The position numbers and the translations under genes were made by a program. From positions 1-64,000 of IMG/VR virus record IMGVR_UViG_3300033571_009404: a stretch of 64,000 nucleotides of DNA, one strand, 5' to 3'. Positions 35,899 through 44,416 of the stretch are shown piece by piece. The notes beneath the pieces are model-generated. The model was not told the DNA's origin. It ran no database searches and saw only the letters and a list, made by a program, of their open reading frames with translations. Within the stretch, counting starts at the first letter, position 1, and each line of letters begins with the position of its first letter. Source of the stretch: a virus.

Positions 35899-37149
35899 AT
35901 GGAAGATACTCGCGTTTTAGCACGCATCGTCCGTATCGACGATGTTTTACCTCACCCCAATGCCGACAAGATGCAACTGGGCATCGTCGGTGGTTGGCAG
36001 TGCTGCATCAAACTGGACGAATTTAAGAAGGGCGATCTGGCCTTGTACTGCGAGATCGATTCTCTCTTGCCTGTCTCGGTCCCTGAATTTGCTTTCCTGG
36101 AAGACCGTAAGGAATCCATCAAGGTAGTCAACGAAGTCGTCTACTCCCGTATCAAGACGATCCGGCTGCGTAAGGAACTGTCCCAAGGTCTGTTGGGTAA
36201 GATCCCACGTCAACTGGGTAAAGTAGTTGAAGGTCAAGACGTGACTGAAGCACTTGGCATCATCAAATACGAGAAGAAGCAAACTCGTGTCAGTGACGGT
36301 CCTGAACTGAAACCTGGTCTGATCAAACGCTTCTGCGAATGGCTGAGGAAAGACATCAAGGATGATCTGCTGCTGCCATGGCCTTACTTCATCAAGAAGA
36401 CAGAACAAGAGCGCGTTCAGAATCTGCATTCCCAGTACCTCAAAGCAGTTGAGGATGGTGAGACCTTTGAAGAATCGGTGAAGTTAAACGGTGAATCGTT
36501 TACTGCCTTCTTCGTATTCAAAGATGGTGTCCATGGTCACGCTGGTGTTTGCTCACGCAACTATGAGATCCAGACTACTGATGTAGTTTGGACCTGGAAG
36601 CAATCCTTCCGTTATTGGCTGTCTCGCTTCGTGGGTGGTAACTCTCGTATTCTGCGGACCCGGCACTTTGTCTGGCCTGATTGGCGTACTGGCGTCAAAG
36701 CCGATGATGATCCATTCGTACGCCACTGGAAACGTTTGGATCTGGCTAAGAAGCTGGAAGACTACCAGTACAAGTCAGGTGTACAGATTGCCATTCAGGG
36801 TGAGTTAGCTGGTCCTGGACATCAGAGCAATAAGGAAGGTCTGGAGACTGCTGACGTCTACGTGTATCAAGTATACGTGATCGATTCTGACTTCGGTATG
36901 AAGATGGGTCTGCTATTACCAGAAGACGCACGTCGGGTGACAGAGGAACTTGGTCTGAAGTACGTTCCTGTTCCTGAGAAGAACGCTAAGCTACCACCTA
37001 CCATCAAGGAAGCCTTGCTGCGTGCGGATGGTCCGGCTTATTTCGATAAGAGCCGCAGTCGTGAAGGTCTGGTCTACAAGAGCAATACCCGTGACTTCTC
37101 GTTCAAGGTGATTAGTAACAAGTTCTTGGAAAAGAACGAGGACGAATAA
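35899..37149 (+). CDS. RNA ligase with N-terminal OB-like domain
   Basis: 416 residues. The nucleotidyl motif I is VKLNGESFT (Lys195), with motif IV EGLVYKS and motif V FSFKVISNKFL near the C-terminus. The first about 120 residues (ARIVRIDDVLPHPNADKMQLGIV ... GDLALYCEIDSLLP) resemble the N-terminal OB domain of DraRnl-type RNA ligases. Such enzymes join RNA ends, for example nicked tRNA cut by host anticodon nucleases. No polynucleotide kinase partner is recognised nearby. ATAATAAATGG start follows AAGGATAAT. Confidence 0.88.
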   Translation: MEDTRVLARIVRIDDVLPHPNADKMQLGIVGGWQCCIKLDEFKKGDLALYCEIDSLLPVSVPEFAFLEDRKESIKVVNEVVYSRIKTIRLRKELSQGLLGKIPRQLGKVVEGQDVTEALGIIKYEKKQTRVSDGPELKPGLIKRFCEWLRKDIKDDLLLPWPYFIKKTEQERVQNLHSQYLKAVEDGETFEESVKLNGESFTAFFVFKDGVHGHAGVCSRNYEIQTTDVVWTWKQSFRYWLSRFVGGNSRILRTRHFVWPDWRTGVKADDDPFVRHWKRLDLAKKLEDYQYKSGVQIAIQGELAGPGHQSNKEGLETADVYVYQVYVIDSDFGMKMGLLLPEDARRVTEELGLKYVPVPEKNAKLPPTIKEALLRADGPAYFDKSRSREGLVYKSNTRDFSFKVISNKFLEKNEDE

Positions 37150-37163
37150 CCTAGAAAATTGAA

Positions 37164-37189
37164 GACACTTATTATTAAAGTGTAGTAGG
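37164..37189 (+). promoter_or_regulatory. Repeated promoter-like motif (copy 4)
   Basis: GACACTTATTATTA followed by AAGTGTAGTAGG; the right half is nearly the same as at 17479. It opens a 122-bp gap that precedes the gene at 37272. Confidence 0.5.
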
Positions 37190-37191
37190 AA

Positions 37192-37219
37192 ACAGGAGTT
37201 GCTTACAGAGAACTCCTGT
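37192..37219 (+). promoter_or_regulatory. Structured leader hairpin
   Basis: Perfect 9-bp stem ACAGGAGTT / AACTCCTGT with a 10-nt loop, directly downstream of the promoter-like motif and therefore in the 5' leader of the next gene. A smaller GCAC/GTGC pairing follows. It may stabilise or regulate the message. Confidence 0.4.
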
Positions 37220-37271
37220 CGTAGCACCTTTAGGCAACTGTGCCGCTAACTGAGTGATGAAAGGAATGATC

Positions 37272-37949
37272 ATGGAAATGATGAAGATGATGTTACGCAA
37301 TACCAATAGTGAACTGATCGTTCACGATGACAATCTGATTACGCTGCGAACCATGCGTGGCGTTATCGTCAGTCAAAACCCTGAAGAGGATTCCAATCCT
37401 CGTGAGGGTAAGTTCTACCGTTTGCTGAAACAGTTGTATCTCAGCGAGTTCTACAAGAACCCGTGGGACAACATGATCTGGTCGGCTCACTACAATGCGG
37501 ACGACGCCATCAAAGATACCTACCTCAGCATCTTGAACGAATACAGCAAGAAGTTCTACGGTACTGATCTGGCGAAGTGGGCAATTCAAAATGAGTTCGC
37601 CTACACGAAGAAAGTAAAAGTCGAAGTGCTGGGCATCAAGCGCGATCTTCGTCTGAAGTATACGTTCAATACTCATGGTGAGACGATGAACATCCTCCTG
37701 GAGGGATACATTGCTCACAGCACTGAGAAAGACGAGCAAGCTGTTTGGCCGACTGATGAAGTTGGTGCCTCATTCATCCAGTCTGTTTTCGATGACAACA
37801 ATATCGAGTTGACGATGAAGATTAAACCGAAGTCCATTGGTCGTGGCGAGGTTGAAATCCCTACGTTCATCCCTACCTCGGATGACATCATCGCAGCCAA
37901 CATGAAGAAGTTGGAAGCGTTCTATCACACCACTGAATTCAAATTCTAA
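37272..37949 (+). CDS. Hypothetical protein
   Basis: 225 residues from ATG 37272 (AAAGGA six bases upstream), although the frame is open from GTG 37254. Met-rich start (MEMMKMM), then a soluble mixed domain; unknown. Preferred-codon use suggests strong expression from the promoter-like site upstream. Confidence 0.75.
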   Translation: MEMMKMMLRNTNSELIVHDDNLITLRTMRGVIVSQNPEEDSNPREGKFYRLLKQLYLSEFYKNPWDNMIWSAHYNADDAIKDTYLSILNEYSKKFYGTDLAKWAIQNEFAYTKKVKVEVLGIKRDLRLKYTFNTHGETMNILLEGYIAHSTEKDEQAVWPTDEVGASFIQSVFDDNNIELTMKIKPKSIGRGEVEIPTFIPTSDDIIAANMKKLEAFYHTTEFKF

Positions 37950-38019
37950 TAAAATGAGCAGCCAATATCTCACTCCAGATGACGAAACCGTAATCGTTAC
38001 TACTAGATCAAAAGGTAAT

Positions 38020-38175
38020 ATGAACAATCAAGAACTGCTGGCTGTTCTGCGTCAAACAGGTGGCGGGTTCGCTGCCGCTATGATCAACACCATCGGTGAA
38101 TTCGATCAAGAAATTCATCTGGTTCAAGGTTATAGCGGTGAAGATGATCCCGCTAAGAAACCCACTCTGAATTAA
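38020..38175 (+). CDS. Small hypothetical protein
   Basis: 51 residues from ATG 38020, which has AAAAGG five bases upstream; an in-frame ATG at 37954 would give 73 residues but lacks a ribosome site. Sequence includes a helix and AAAMINTIGEFDQEIH; unknown. Confidence 0.6.
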   Translation: MNNQELLAVLRQTGGGFAAAMINTIGEFDQEIHLVQGYSGEDDPAKKPTLN

Positions 38176-38188
38176 TAAGGAGAAGTTC

Positions 38189-38584
38189 ATGTATCAAGGT
38201 ATCATCAATTTTCAAGACATCGAAAAGATGCAGCGTCAGTTCGTAGGACGTTTTGCTCCTCTGAAAGATGCTCCGATCAGTTTCAACTTCGTCAATTCGT
38301 TGGGTCTGTGTGGTCTGTACGGGAAGATCATCAACATGCGCATGATCGACGGTAAAGAAGACGGTCACTTCTTTGTCGATCTGGCTCTGGAAACTCCGGT
38401 CGATGGCTTCTACACCGTGCACAAGGATATGCTCTGCGTATTCATGCTCGGTGATGATGGCAACAGCACTCATCCGGATGGTGTCTGGGCACTTTGCTTG
38501 GCTGAAGAATACAGTCAGGTTAAGGCACTCCTGGATCAGTATCACGACAGCCTGGAAGCTGGCGACGATTCACCACCACATTGA
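38189..38584 (+). CDS. Hypothetical protein
   Basis: 131 residues, unknown, acidic with a His/Pro tail. AAGGAGAAG precedes the ATG. Confidence 0.75.
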   Translation: MYQGIINFQDIEKMQRQFVGRFAPLKDAPISFNFVNSLGLCGLYGKIINMRMIDGKEDGHFFVDLALETPVDGFYTVHKDMLCVFMLGDDGNSTHPDGVWALCLAEEYSQVKALLDQYHDSLEAGDDSPPH

Positions 38585-38596
38585 TAAGGACTCATC

Positions 38597-39346
38597 ATGC
38601 CTCGGGAAATTACTGAGATGGAAGGATGGGTAGATATGGAGGTGCGTCTGCGCATCTTCCCGTTCTACTACAAGAAGAAGCTCGAACAGTTGTACAAGGA
38701 CGGTAAGGTCAAGAAGGAAGAAGACTTCGCTGTCGTCAAAGAACTGATGCGCGTACTGGATGGGTTCGGTGTCCCCTTCTATGGTGGTGACTTCGAGATG
38801 ATCAAGGGTCAGTGGCCCGAGGCTGAAGTACAGTTCTCTGAGATGTTGGAACCATCTGCACGTTTGAAGTATCTGACTCCAGAACAGCGCAAGCAGTTAG
38901 AGGACGTCATGGGTGACTGTAATCCAGAGAACAACACCGTCTGGGATAACATCCTGAGGGCACTGGAAGTAGCGCGTCAACTGGATCAGTGGGGTATTCC
39001 TCACCATGAATTCCCGCCACCGAAGAGTGACATGGACTGGATGATGCAGGAAATGAAGACGTATCGTCCTTATTACTCTGTACCTTACCATGAAATGATC
39101 ACTAAGCAATGGCAGAAAGGTCTCTCAACTCAGCAGCAGATCGATTGTCTATTCCCACATGAGAAGGAGATCTTGGCTCCTGAACTGATCGCCTACATCG
39201 AAGCCAACACCCCTGAGAAGCGATGGAATTGTGAGAAAGCATTGGAGCGAGCCATGAAGGTGTTGGGTGTTCCCAGTACGGTCAGTGAACTCAATTCCCG
39301 TAATGCATTCAAAGATCGTATTTTGGCTGTTATCGAAAAGGAGTAA
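38597..39346 (+). CDS. Hypothetical protein, possible relative of 45960 gene
   Basis: 249 residues, unknown. The phrase IFPFYYKKKLEQL ... LDGFGVPFY resembles SIFPFYKHRKWLFPWA ... NGFPSWY in the 45960 product, and both keep a periodic helix plus G-(I/V)-P pattern that may be a degenerate repeat (DGFGVPFY, DQWGIPHH, KVLGVPST). Confidence 0.75.
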   Translation: MPREITEMEGWVDMEVRLRIFPFYYKKKLEQLYKDGKVKKEEDFAVVKELMRVLDGFGVPFYGGDFEMIKGQWPEAEVQFSEMLEPSARLKYLTPEQRKQLEDVMGDCNPENNTVWDNILRALEVARQLDQWGIPHHEFPPPKSDMDWMMQEMKTYRPYYSVPYHEMITKQWQKGLSTQQQIDCLFPHEKEILAPELIAYIEANTPEKRWNCEKALERAMKVLGVPSTVSELNSRNAFKDRILAVIEKE

Positions 39347-39349
39347 TTG

Positions 39350-39922
39350 ATGGCGAACTTCACCAAGGTGAGGGAGGGTGTCTACATCGTCCGTACACAG
39401 GCTGGCTTCAGACGAGCCTTTAAGGACTGGGATGGTGGTAGCTCAGATAACCTGAGTGAATCATTACGTCGTATGTCCGGATATCCAAAGTCGTACCCGT
39501 CCTTGGTGATGTTTTCCTATGGCGGGCGTGACTGGGATCCATACCCGGTATGTACAGACGTGCACGTCAACGTGTTGCAAGGAGCGATTGTTGAATCTGA
39601 GCAACAACAGCGTATTAAGTTAGGATTACCTGTGGAAAAGACCAAAGAAGAATTAGCAGCTGAAGTACATCAGTTGCGCAAAGAGAATCAACTGATGCAT
39701 TATCGCATGGCTGCGCTGGAACTCAAAGCCAAGCAGTACAAGATGCATTATGAGTCCGCTAACAAGGCTCGTCTGAAAGCAGATGATTTCCGGGCAGAGA
39801 CATGGTCTGGATTGAATGCGTCCGTGGACAAAGCCTATAGCGAAATCAAGAATGATCCGAGTATGCTGAGCGCGACCTTTGTTGAACTGAAAGAACGTAT
39901 CGTTTCGTTGTTTAGCAAGTGA
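39350..39922 (+). CDS. Hypothetical protein with central coiled coil
   Basis: 190 residues from ATG 39350 (AAAAGGAG upstream). A globular first half (about 1-85, aromatic- and Gly-rich) precedes a coiled coil (about 95-150, ELAAEVHQLRKENQL). Unknown. A terminator follows directly. Confidence 0.75.
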   Translation: MANFTKVREGVYIVRTQAGFRRAFKDWDGGSSDNLSESLRRMSGYPKSYPSLVMFSYGGRDWDPYPVCTDVHVNVLQGAIVESEQQQRIKLGLPVEKTKEELAAEVHQLRKENQLMHYRMAALELKAKQYKMHYESANKARLKADDFRAETWSGLNASVDKAYSEIKNDPSMLSATFVELKERIVSLFSK

Positions 39923-39927
39923 TTATT

Positions 39928-39954
39928 GGGAGAGGGCTTAGGCTCTCTCCCTTT
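39928..39954 (+). terminator. Rho-independent terminator-like hairpin
   Basis: 10-bp stem (GGGAGAGGGC / GCTCTCTCCC, one G-U) with a TTAG loop, then TTTATGCCTTCTTATTTTT. Confidence 0.75.
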
Positions 39955-40006
39955 ATGCCTTCTTATTTTTACTGTACTGTTCTATTGGATGTAGCTATTA
40001 ACTAAC

Positions 40007-41023
40007 ATGGAAATGAACATGAACAAAGTCGCCCTGAAAGAACTCCTGCTGGAAAAGATCGAAGATGAAGAATACGTAGCTTCGATCTGGAGAGGTATCC
40101 CTAACAATGTCGCCGATACCCAGCAGCTGGGGATGGCTTTGGTTACTGCAATCAACGACACCCGTAAACTCACGGGTAAGAAAGAGATGATCGAACTGAC
40201 AGAACTGGACTTTGAGTTCCAGTACCTGCTGGCAGTTCATAAGCTGGGTAGCCACAGCGTCATCCTGAACGCACATCACCAATCTGAAAAGGTGGAGGGT
40301 TCCATTGAAGTTTCTTTCATGAAAAATGGTCATGTCATCCGTGTGTCTGAAACGCCGGAAGAGATCCGTGCCAGTATGGCTGAGATCGCTGTCGATCCGA
40401 ATGCATCGGCAGACGAACGTTTAGCCGCTCAAGCTGTTGAACTGGGGAAAGATCAGGTTGAGAACCTGTCTCAAGCACTGGCCGCTACCCAAGCCAAACT
40501 GAACGATCTGCAGATGCTCCATGATGACGTCATGAACCGTCTGACTGGTCGTGATCTGACGATTGTGGTGCATGGTGGTTCTGATGAGCATAACAGCATC
40601 ATCACCAACTACATCGTCAAAAACATCGTCGACCAGATGTTCATCGAAGAAGATGGCGTTCGCCGTCTGAAGCCTGAAATCTTTGATACCGAAGATGTTA
40701 CCACTGGTGAAGACCTTCGCTACGTGATCGGCGAACTGATTCTGGTACACCCGCACTTGAAGACTATTCAGCTGCGTGAACTGTACACTGCAGTGGTTCA
40801 GGCTATCAGTAACATGAACGTTTTGCAGAGCGCTGCAAGTGATCTGGGTATCCGTCTGATGGATGAGAGCGGTGCACCGTCTGGTGAACCACAAGCCGAA
40901 CGTCTGGGCAGGCTTTGCGCCGACGTCATGAGCGTGACTGCTTTCGTACTGGCTGAAGGTTTGGAAGTAGCACTGATCGACAATCGCGACATTAACCGTG
41001 AAGAGGTGAATGATGCCAACTGA
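40007..41023 (+). CDS. Hypothetical protein
   Basis: 338 residues, unknown, acidic and helical; residues about 150-185 look like a short coiled coil. Codons are GC-biased, so likely well expressed. The start follows a TTTATGCC motif after a terminator. It overlaps the next gene by 14 bp. Confidence 0.8.
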   Translation: MEMNMNKVALKELLLEKIEDEEYVASIWRGIPNNVADTQQLGMALVTAINDTRKLTGKKEMIELTELDFEFQYLLAVHKLGSHSVILNAHHQSEKVEGSIEVSFMKNGHVIRVSETPEEIRASMAEIAVDPNASADERLAAQAVELGKDQVENLSQALAATQAKLNDLQMLHDDVMNRLTGRDLTIVVHGGSDEHNSIITNYIVKNIVDQMFIEEDGVRRLKPEIFDTEDVTTGEDLRYVIGELILVHPHLKTIQLRELYTAVVQAISNMNVLQSAASDLGIRLMDESGAPSGEPQAERLGRLCADVMSVTAFVLAEGLEVALIDNRDINREEVNDAN

Positions 41024-41363
41024 AGGTGAGCACGTAGATAAACCGGTGGATGATAGATATTATCAGGCCAGACCGACGTTCTATTCCGGCATTGTCAATG
41101 AACGGACATCGGACGCCATGACCAGTCTGAAGTGTAATCTCATTGTCGCATTGATAAATGCTGGTGTTGTCGATGCGCGTGTTGGTATGGAACCCTGTGA
41201 ACTGAGCATCATTTTGAATGATACTCGTGTACGGGTTGAGATGAACAACTGGGGAATGAAGTCGACCTTTGAGATCGATATCAGTGAGCAGACCAAAGTG
41301 GCAGCGGCAAGAAGCGGCTCTATGGTCGATTCCCTCTCAATAGCTGCGATGAAATGTACCTAA
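41010..41363 (+). CDS. Hypothetical protein
   Basis: 117 residues (ATG 41010 or 41013), unknown; a beta-rich central domain (about 45-90, ELSIILNDTRVRVEM) resembles the general build of the 4401 product, but relation is uncertain. It overlaps both neighbours. Confidence 0.7.
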   Translation: MMPTEGEHVDKPVDDRYYQARPTFYSGIVNERTSDAMTSLKCNLIVALINAGVVDARVGMEPCELSIILNDTRVRVEMNNWGMKSTFEIDISEQTKVAAARSGSMVDSLSIAAMKCT

Positions 41364-41626
41364 CCCCTCTTGGTTGGGCAATTGTGTCAGGGGTGATCAT
41401 TCTGTTGATCACCCTGCTCTTGCTCATTGGCTATGGAATACATCGTTTCTTCCAGACCTTAAAAGAAATCTCCGAACACTTAGGTGAAGTCAGAGATGAA
41501 CTGGATCGGGCTGGAGATAAACTAGACAACTCTTTTAAATCTATCAAAGACGGTCTGGATGACTGTCAGTTGTCATTAAAAGAGATCGATACCACCTTAG
41601 ATGCTGAATATCGATTAAAAAGGTAA
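41354..41626 (+). CDS. Membrane-anchored coiled-coil protein
   Basis: 90 residues. One transmembrane helix (about 8-28, AIVSGVIILLITLLLLIGYG) precedes a charged coiled coil (about 34-80, EISEHLGEVRDELDRAGDKL). The layout resembles phage spanin or holin-like anchors, but no lysis gene is near, so no function is assigned. Confidence 0.75.
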   Translation: MYLTPLGWAIVSGVIILLITLLLLIGYGIHRFFQTLKEISEHLGEVRDELDRAGDKLDNSFKSIKDGLDDCQLSLKEIDTTLDAEYRLKR

Positions 41627-41629
41627 ATC

Positions 41630-42241
41630 ATGCTGATCAAAAAGAATGACGACGGTTCATTTCAAGTACTGCTGGCTTATGAAGGTCAGACTATCGGTAA
41701 TCTCAAAGCAGTGGTGTCTGCTAAGGTCTTGGATGAAACTTATCTCGACTTCAAGACGGGTAAACGCCACTTCCAATCGGAACTGGATCATCCTCGCTAT
41801 AAGTTTGATCCGATGAAACAAGCGCAAGCAATCATCGATGATAACTTAGGTGATCCTCAGATGGAAGCGATGGAGCGCGCTATGACGATCAAGCTTGAGA
41901 ACGTCTGCGGTTACATCACTGACATGTTACTGCTTCGTCCTGAGTCTATCGGGATCGACATTCTGATTGGTACGTGGAAGTTCAACGGACCGATGAAAGA
42001 AGTAGCAGAGAAGTGCTATAAGGAAACAGGTGATGTGAAACTGTCTCTGCGTGCATTCTCCAATGGTACCGGTACCTGCAACGGTATTAATGTCGTCAAG
42101 GTCATCACCTGGGACTTCGTTGACCCCAACGAAAAGTACAAGCAGGATCTGTACGAGACGCTTGGCCAAGAGAAGGCAGATAGCCTGATTCGTTATCTGA
42201 ACAACGAACCCCTTACTCAACCGGATAATCATGCTGATTGA
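41630..42241 (+). CDS. Protein resembling the T4 gp21 prohead-protease fold
   Basis: 203 residues. SELDHPRYKFDPMKQAQAII (50-69) resembles the His block of gp21-like prohead proteases (GELNHP....DPMQAA), with His54. GTWKFNGPMKEV, then VKLSLRAF (Ser139, Arg141) and VITWDFVDP resemble their G....GP, S-x-R and (T)-x-D-x-V blocks. A serine protease or a catalytically altered relative is possible. Typical capsid genes are not adjacent, so the biological role is uncertain. The 3' end overlaps the next, sister gene by 11 bp. Confidence 0.5.
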   Translation: MLIKKNDDGSFQVLLAYEGQTIGNLKAVVSAKVLDETYLDFKTGKRHFQSELDHPRYKFDPMKQAQAIIDDNLGDPQMEAMERAMTIKLENVCGYITDMLLLRPESIGIDILIGTWKFNGPMKEVAEKCYKETGDVKLSLRAFSNGTGTCNGINVVKVITWDFVDPNEKYKQDLYETLGQEKADSLIRYLNNEPLTQPDNHAD

Positions 42242-42845
42242 AAAATACGACGATGGTTCATGTTTGGTTCTGCTGGCGTTTACCGAACAGATCATGAACA
42301 ACAATGCGATCCTGACGTATACGGCGATCGATAAACTGATGCAGCGTTATAATAACGAAGAATGTCGTCGCAGTCCGTTTTATACGGAATACGGTCATCC
42401 GCATCTGGATCGTCGGGATTACTATACAGATGAACTGGATGGTGAAGGTAAGGTATTGAACGACCGCCTATTCCAGTTCAACATGGATCGTGTTTGCGGG
42501 ATGATCGATGATCTGCATGTGGAGAAGCGCCCTAACCTGCGGCACATCTTGACCGGTGTTTGGTCACCCTATGGACCATATGCTTCTGAAGCAGCGAAGC
42601 TGATCCATGAAACAGGTCAAATCAAATTGGGTCCACGGTCACTGTGTGATTTGGTTTCCAATGGTAAAGGCGGTATGACTGGTACAGTAGCCAAACTCAT
42701 TGGTTGGGACTTCATGAACCCGTATGACCAATCCATCACTTCCATGGCTAAACTGGATACACACATCTGTCATCCTGTTCGCTACTGGATAGATGACAGT
42801 GCTCCTCCAGTCCCACTCCCAGAAAAACAACTCGAACTAGGTTGA
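42231..42845 (+). CDS. Tandem paralogue of 41630 gene, likely inactive as a protease
   Basis: 204 residues sharing the start (MLIEKYDDGS.LVLLAF), the GHP block (His56), GVWSPYGPYASEA and IGWDFMNP with the preceding protein. At the serine position the text is KLGPRSL, so Gly134 replaces the Ser of its sister. Substituted active site suggests a structural or regulatory role, if the fold assignment holds. Confidence 0.5.
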   Translation: MLIEKYDDGSCLVLLAFTEQIMNNNAILTYTAIDKLMQRYNNEECRRSPFYTEYGHPHLDRRDYYTDELDGEGKVLNDRLFQFNMDRVCGMIDDLHVEKRPNLRHILTGVWSPYGPYASEAAKLIHETGQIKLGPRSLCDLVSNGKGGMTGTVAKLIGWDFMNPYDQSITSMAKLDTHICHPVRYWIDDSAPPVPLPEKQLELG

Positions 42846-42868
42846 GATACATATCACTACTTTGGTAA
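42846..42868 (+). promoter_or_regulatory. Repeated promoter-like motif (copy 5)
   Basis: GATACATATCACTAC followed by TTTGGTAA begins right after the preceding stop codon; the next gene starts 17 bp downstream. The left 14 bases are identical to the copy at 17479. Confidence 0.5.
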
Positions 42869-42884
42869 AACAAAGGAGAAAGTA

Positions 42885-43115
42885 ATGGTCTGGATCTTAA
42901 TCATGTTCTCGATGCCCATGTGGGAGCGCACGGCACCGGCGATGTACAGTGTTGAATTCAATGACGAGGCTGCATGTCAAACGGCGATGGAGAGTCGTAT
43001 TCGCTTCATCCGCCGTGTTGACCGTCGTAGCTACGAGTCTGGTCGCATTGATTTCGAATGTGTCCCGAAGACTACTCCCAAGAACAAACAACAATCCCCT
43101 GCTAACCGAGGTTAA
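42885..43115 (+). CDS. Hypothetical small protein
   Basis: 76 residues. A short hydrophobic N-terminus (MVWILIMFSMPMW) may be a signal or membrane-anchor segment but is only about 13 residues. The rest is charged with two Cys. AAAGGAGAA precedes the start. Unknown. Confidence 0.7.
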   Translation: MVWILIMFSMPMWERTAPAMYSVEFNDEAACQTAMESRIRFIRRVDRRSYESGRIDFECVPKTTPKNKQQSPANRG

Positions 43116-43117
43116 GT

Positions 43118-43729
43118 ATGCAGAAATTCCGTACCTTCCAGATGGTCACAACGAACCAAGCGTTGTCCTCTGTGAAGAACAACAACATCAAGCTACCAGC
43201 AGGTAGCGAGGTCATTGTCCGTAGGTTCGTCACTGGTGGGGTGTTTAACCATTACGAAGTCTTTGAAATTGAAGACTACGATCAAGAACGTCCCTTCCAA
43301 GCACAGACACACCAACTGGTTGAAAGTTACGTCAAAGGTAATTCAGCCATGCGTGTGTATCTGGCTGGACCGATGGCTGGTTACCCTGAGAATAACTACC
43401 CCGCATTCCATCGAGGAGCGGCGTGGCTGCGTTCTAAAGGCTACGAGGTAGTTTCTCCCGCCGAGATTAACTTCGACGCTCCTAAGCGCTATAAAGAGCT
43501 TGAGAGTAAATTCACAGGCGATGAACTGAGTCTTGAAAAACAAAGCATTGTCAATGAATGCCTGAAGAAAGACTTTGTTGAACTGTTGAGTTGTGAACTC
43601 ATTGTCAAGATGAAGGGTTGGCAAGAATCGACGGGTGTCAACAAAGAAATTGATCTGGGTAACTTTGTCGCTATTGGCAGCGTTGAGCTGAGTGAAATCA
43701 TGATGATCACCGACGGGGTGGTGACGTGA
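43118..43729 (+). CDS. DUF4406 / nucleoside 2-deoxyribosyltransferase-like protein with N-terminal extension
   Basis: 203 residues. From about residue 78, MRVYLAGPMAGYPENNYPAF plus AWLRSKGYEVVSPAEI is the hallmark of DUF4406, a family in the nucleoside deoxyribosyltransferase-like fold; later helices and the KMKGW block agree. Residues 1-77 are a separate beta-rich domain (KLPAGSEVIVRRFVTGG) not usual for the family. The activity of DUF4406 proteins is unproven; cleavage or transfer at N-glycosidic bonds is the natural guess. GTGA overlap couples it to the next gene. Confidence 0.82.
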   Translation: MQKFRTFQMVTTNQALSSVKNNNIKLPAGSEVIVRRFVTGGVFNHYEVFEIEDYDQERPFQAQTHQLVESYVKGNSAMRVYLAGPMAGYPENNYPAFHRGAAWLRSKGYEVVSPAEINFDAPKRYKELESKFTGDELSLEKQSIVNECLKKDFVELLSCELIVKMKGWQESTGVNKEIDLGNFVAIGSVELSEIMMITDGVVT

Positions 43730-44172
43730 GCGTCTATGAAGTGGGTTGTGTATTAGGCCCACGACCAGAGGAGAAAGAAATGGCTTGTATGGATGGAAGT
43801 GATGACACACTAACGGCAGAGGAAGTCCAGGATCGTCGCCGGGAGCAACATCTTCTGGATGAAGCTGAGAAAGAACGCAATAGTCGTCGTACCACGCACA
43901 ACGACATTATCGAGAAAGCACTCTCGATTAAGCGTAACCTCAGCTACAATAACACGCCGACCGAAGCCGCTGCAAAACACATCATCAATGAACTCTGTCA
44001 TCGCTTTGGCGACACCATTGTCAAGGTGAAGCATGAAAGTAATGGCGGTGGTGGTCCCAAGGTGTGGTTCATTATCAGTCTCTTTGGCCGTCGTCGTGAG
44101 ATGACCTGGTTTGAAGTCCGGATGTGGAAGTGGTTTGGTTGGCCACCCAAAGGCGCTATCTTAGATGAGTGA
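43726..44172 (+). CDS. Hypothetical protein
   Basis: 148 residues from GTG 43726, coupled to the preceding stop; ATG 43780 with GAGGAG upstream is an alternative giving 130 residues. Charged helix (about 35-60, EVQDRRREQHLLDEAEKERN), then a mixed domain ending in W-rich sequence (WFEVRMWKWFGWP). Unknown. Confidence 0.7.
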   Translation: MSVYEVGCVLGPRPEEKEMACMDGSDDTLTAEEVQDRRREQHLLDEAEKERNSRRTTHNDIIEKALSIKRNLSYNNTPTEAAAKHIINELCHRFGDTIVKVKHESNGGGGPKVWFIISLFGRRREMTWFEVRMWKWFGWPPKGAILDE

Positions 44173-44179
44173 GGACAAC

Positions 44180-44371
44180 ATGGCTGTATGCATGACGTGT
44201 GGTAAAGGTTTCAAAGAAGGCGTGAGTCTGTTCCGCGTCAATGAGAAGGGTCAATCTGGTATCTGGGCATGTGAATCTCACTTCCCGAAAGAGAAGAAGA
44301 TCGACCCCACGGTGTACGAAACCGTTTCTGCAATCGAGAAGGGTCAAACTCCACCGGGTTCGATCCAGTAA
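44180..44371 (+). CDS. Small zinc-ribbon-like protein
   Basis: 63 residues from ATG 44180 (in-frame ATG 44165 is an alternative). CMTCGKGF and, about 26 residues later, ACESHF supply Cys-x2-Cys and Cys/His ligands of a possible zinc site. Unknown function. Confidence 0.65.
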   Translation: MAVCMTCGKGFKEGVSLFRVNEKGQSGIWACESHFPKEKKIDPTVYETVSAIEKGQTPPGSIQ

Positions 44372-44416
44372 GACCAAGCTCAATCTGTATGTGATTAACC
44401 AACCTCAGGAGGCGCT

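Noticed and set aside
41354-41626. Spanin or holin identification of the membrane coiled-coil protein
   Set aside because: The single helix and coiled coil fit, but there is no endolysin, partner spanin or lysis context nearby.
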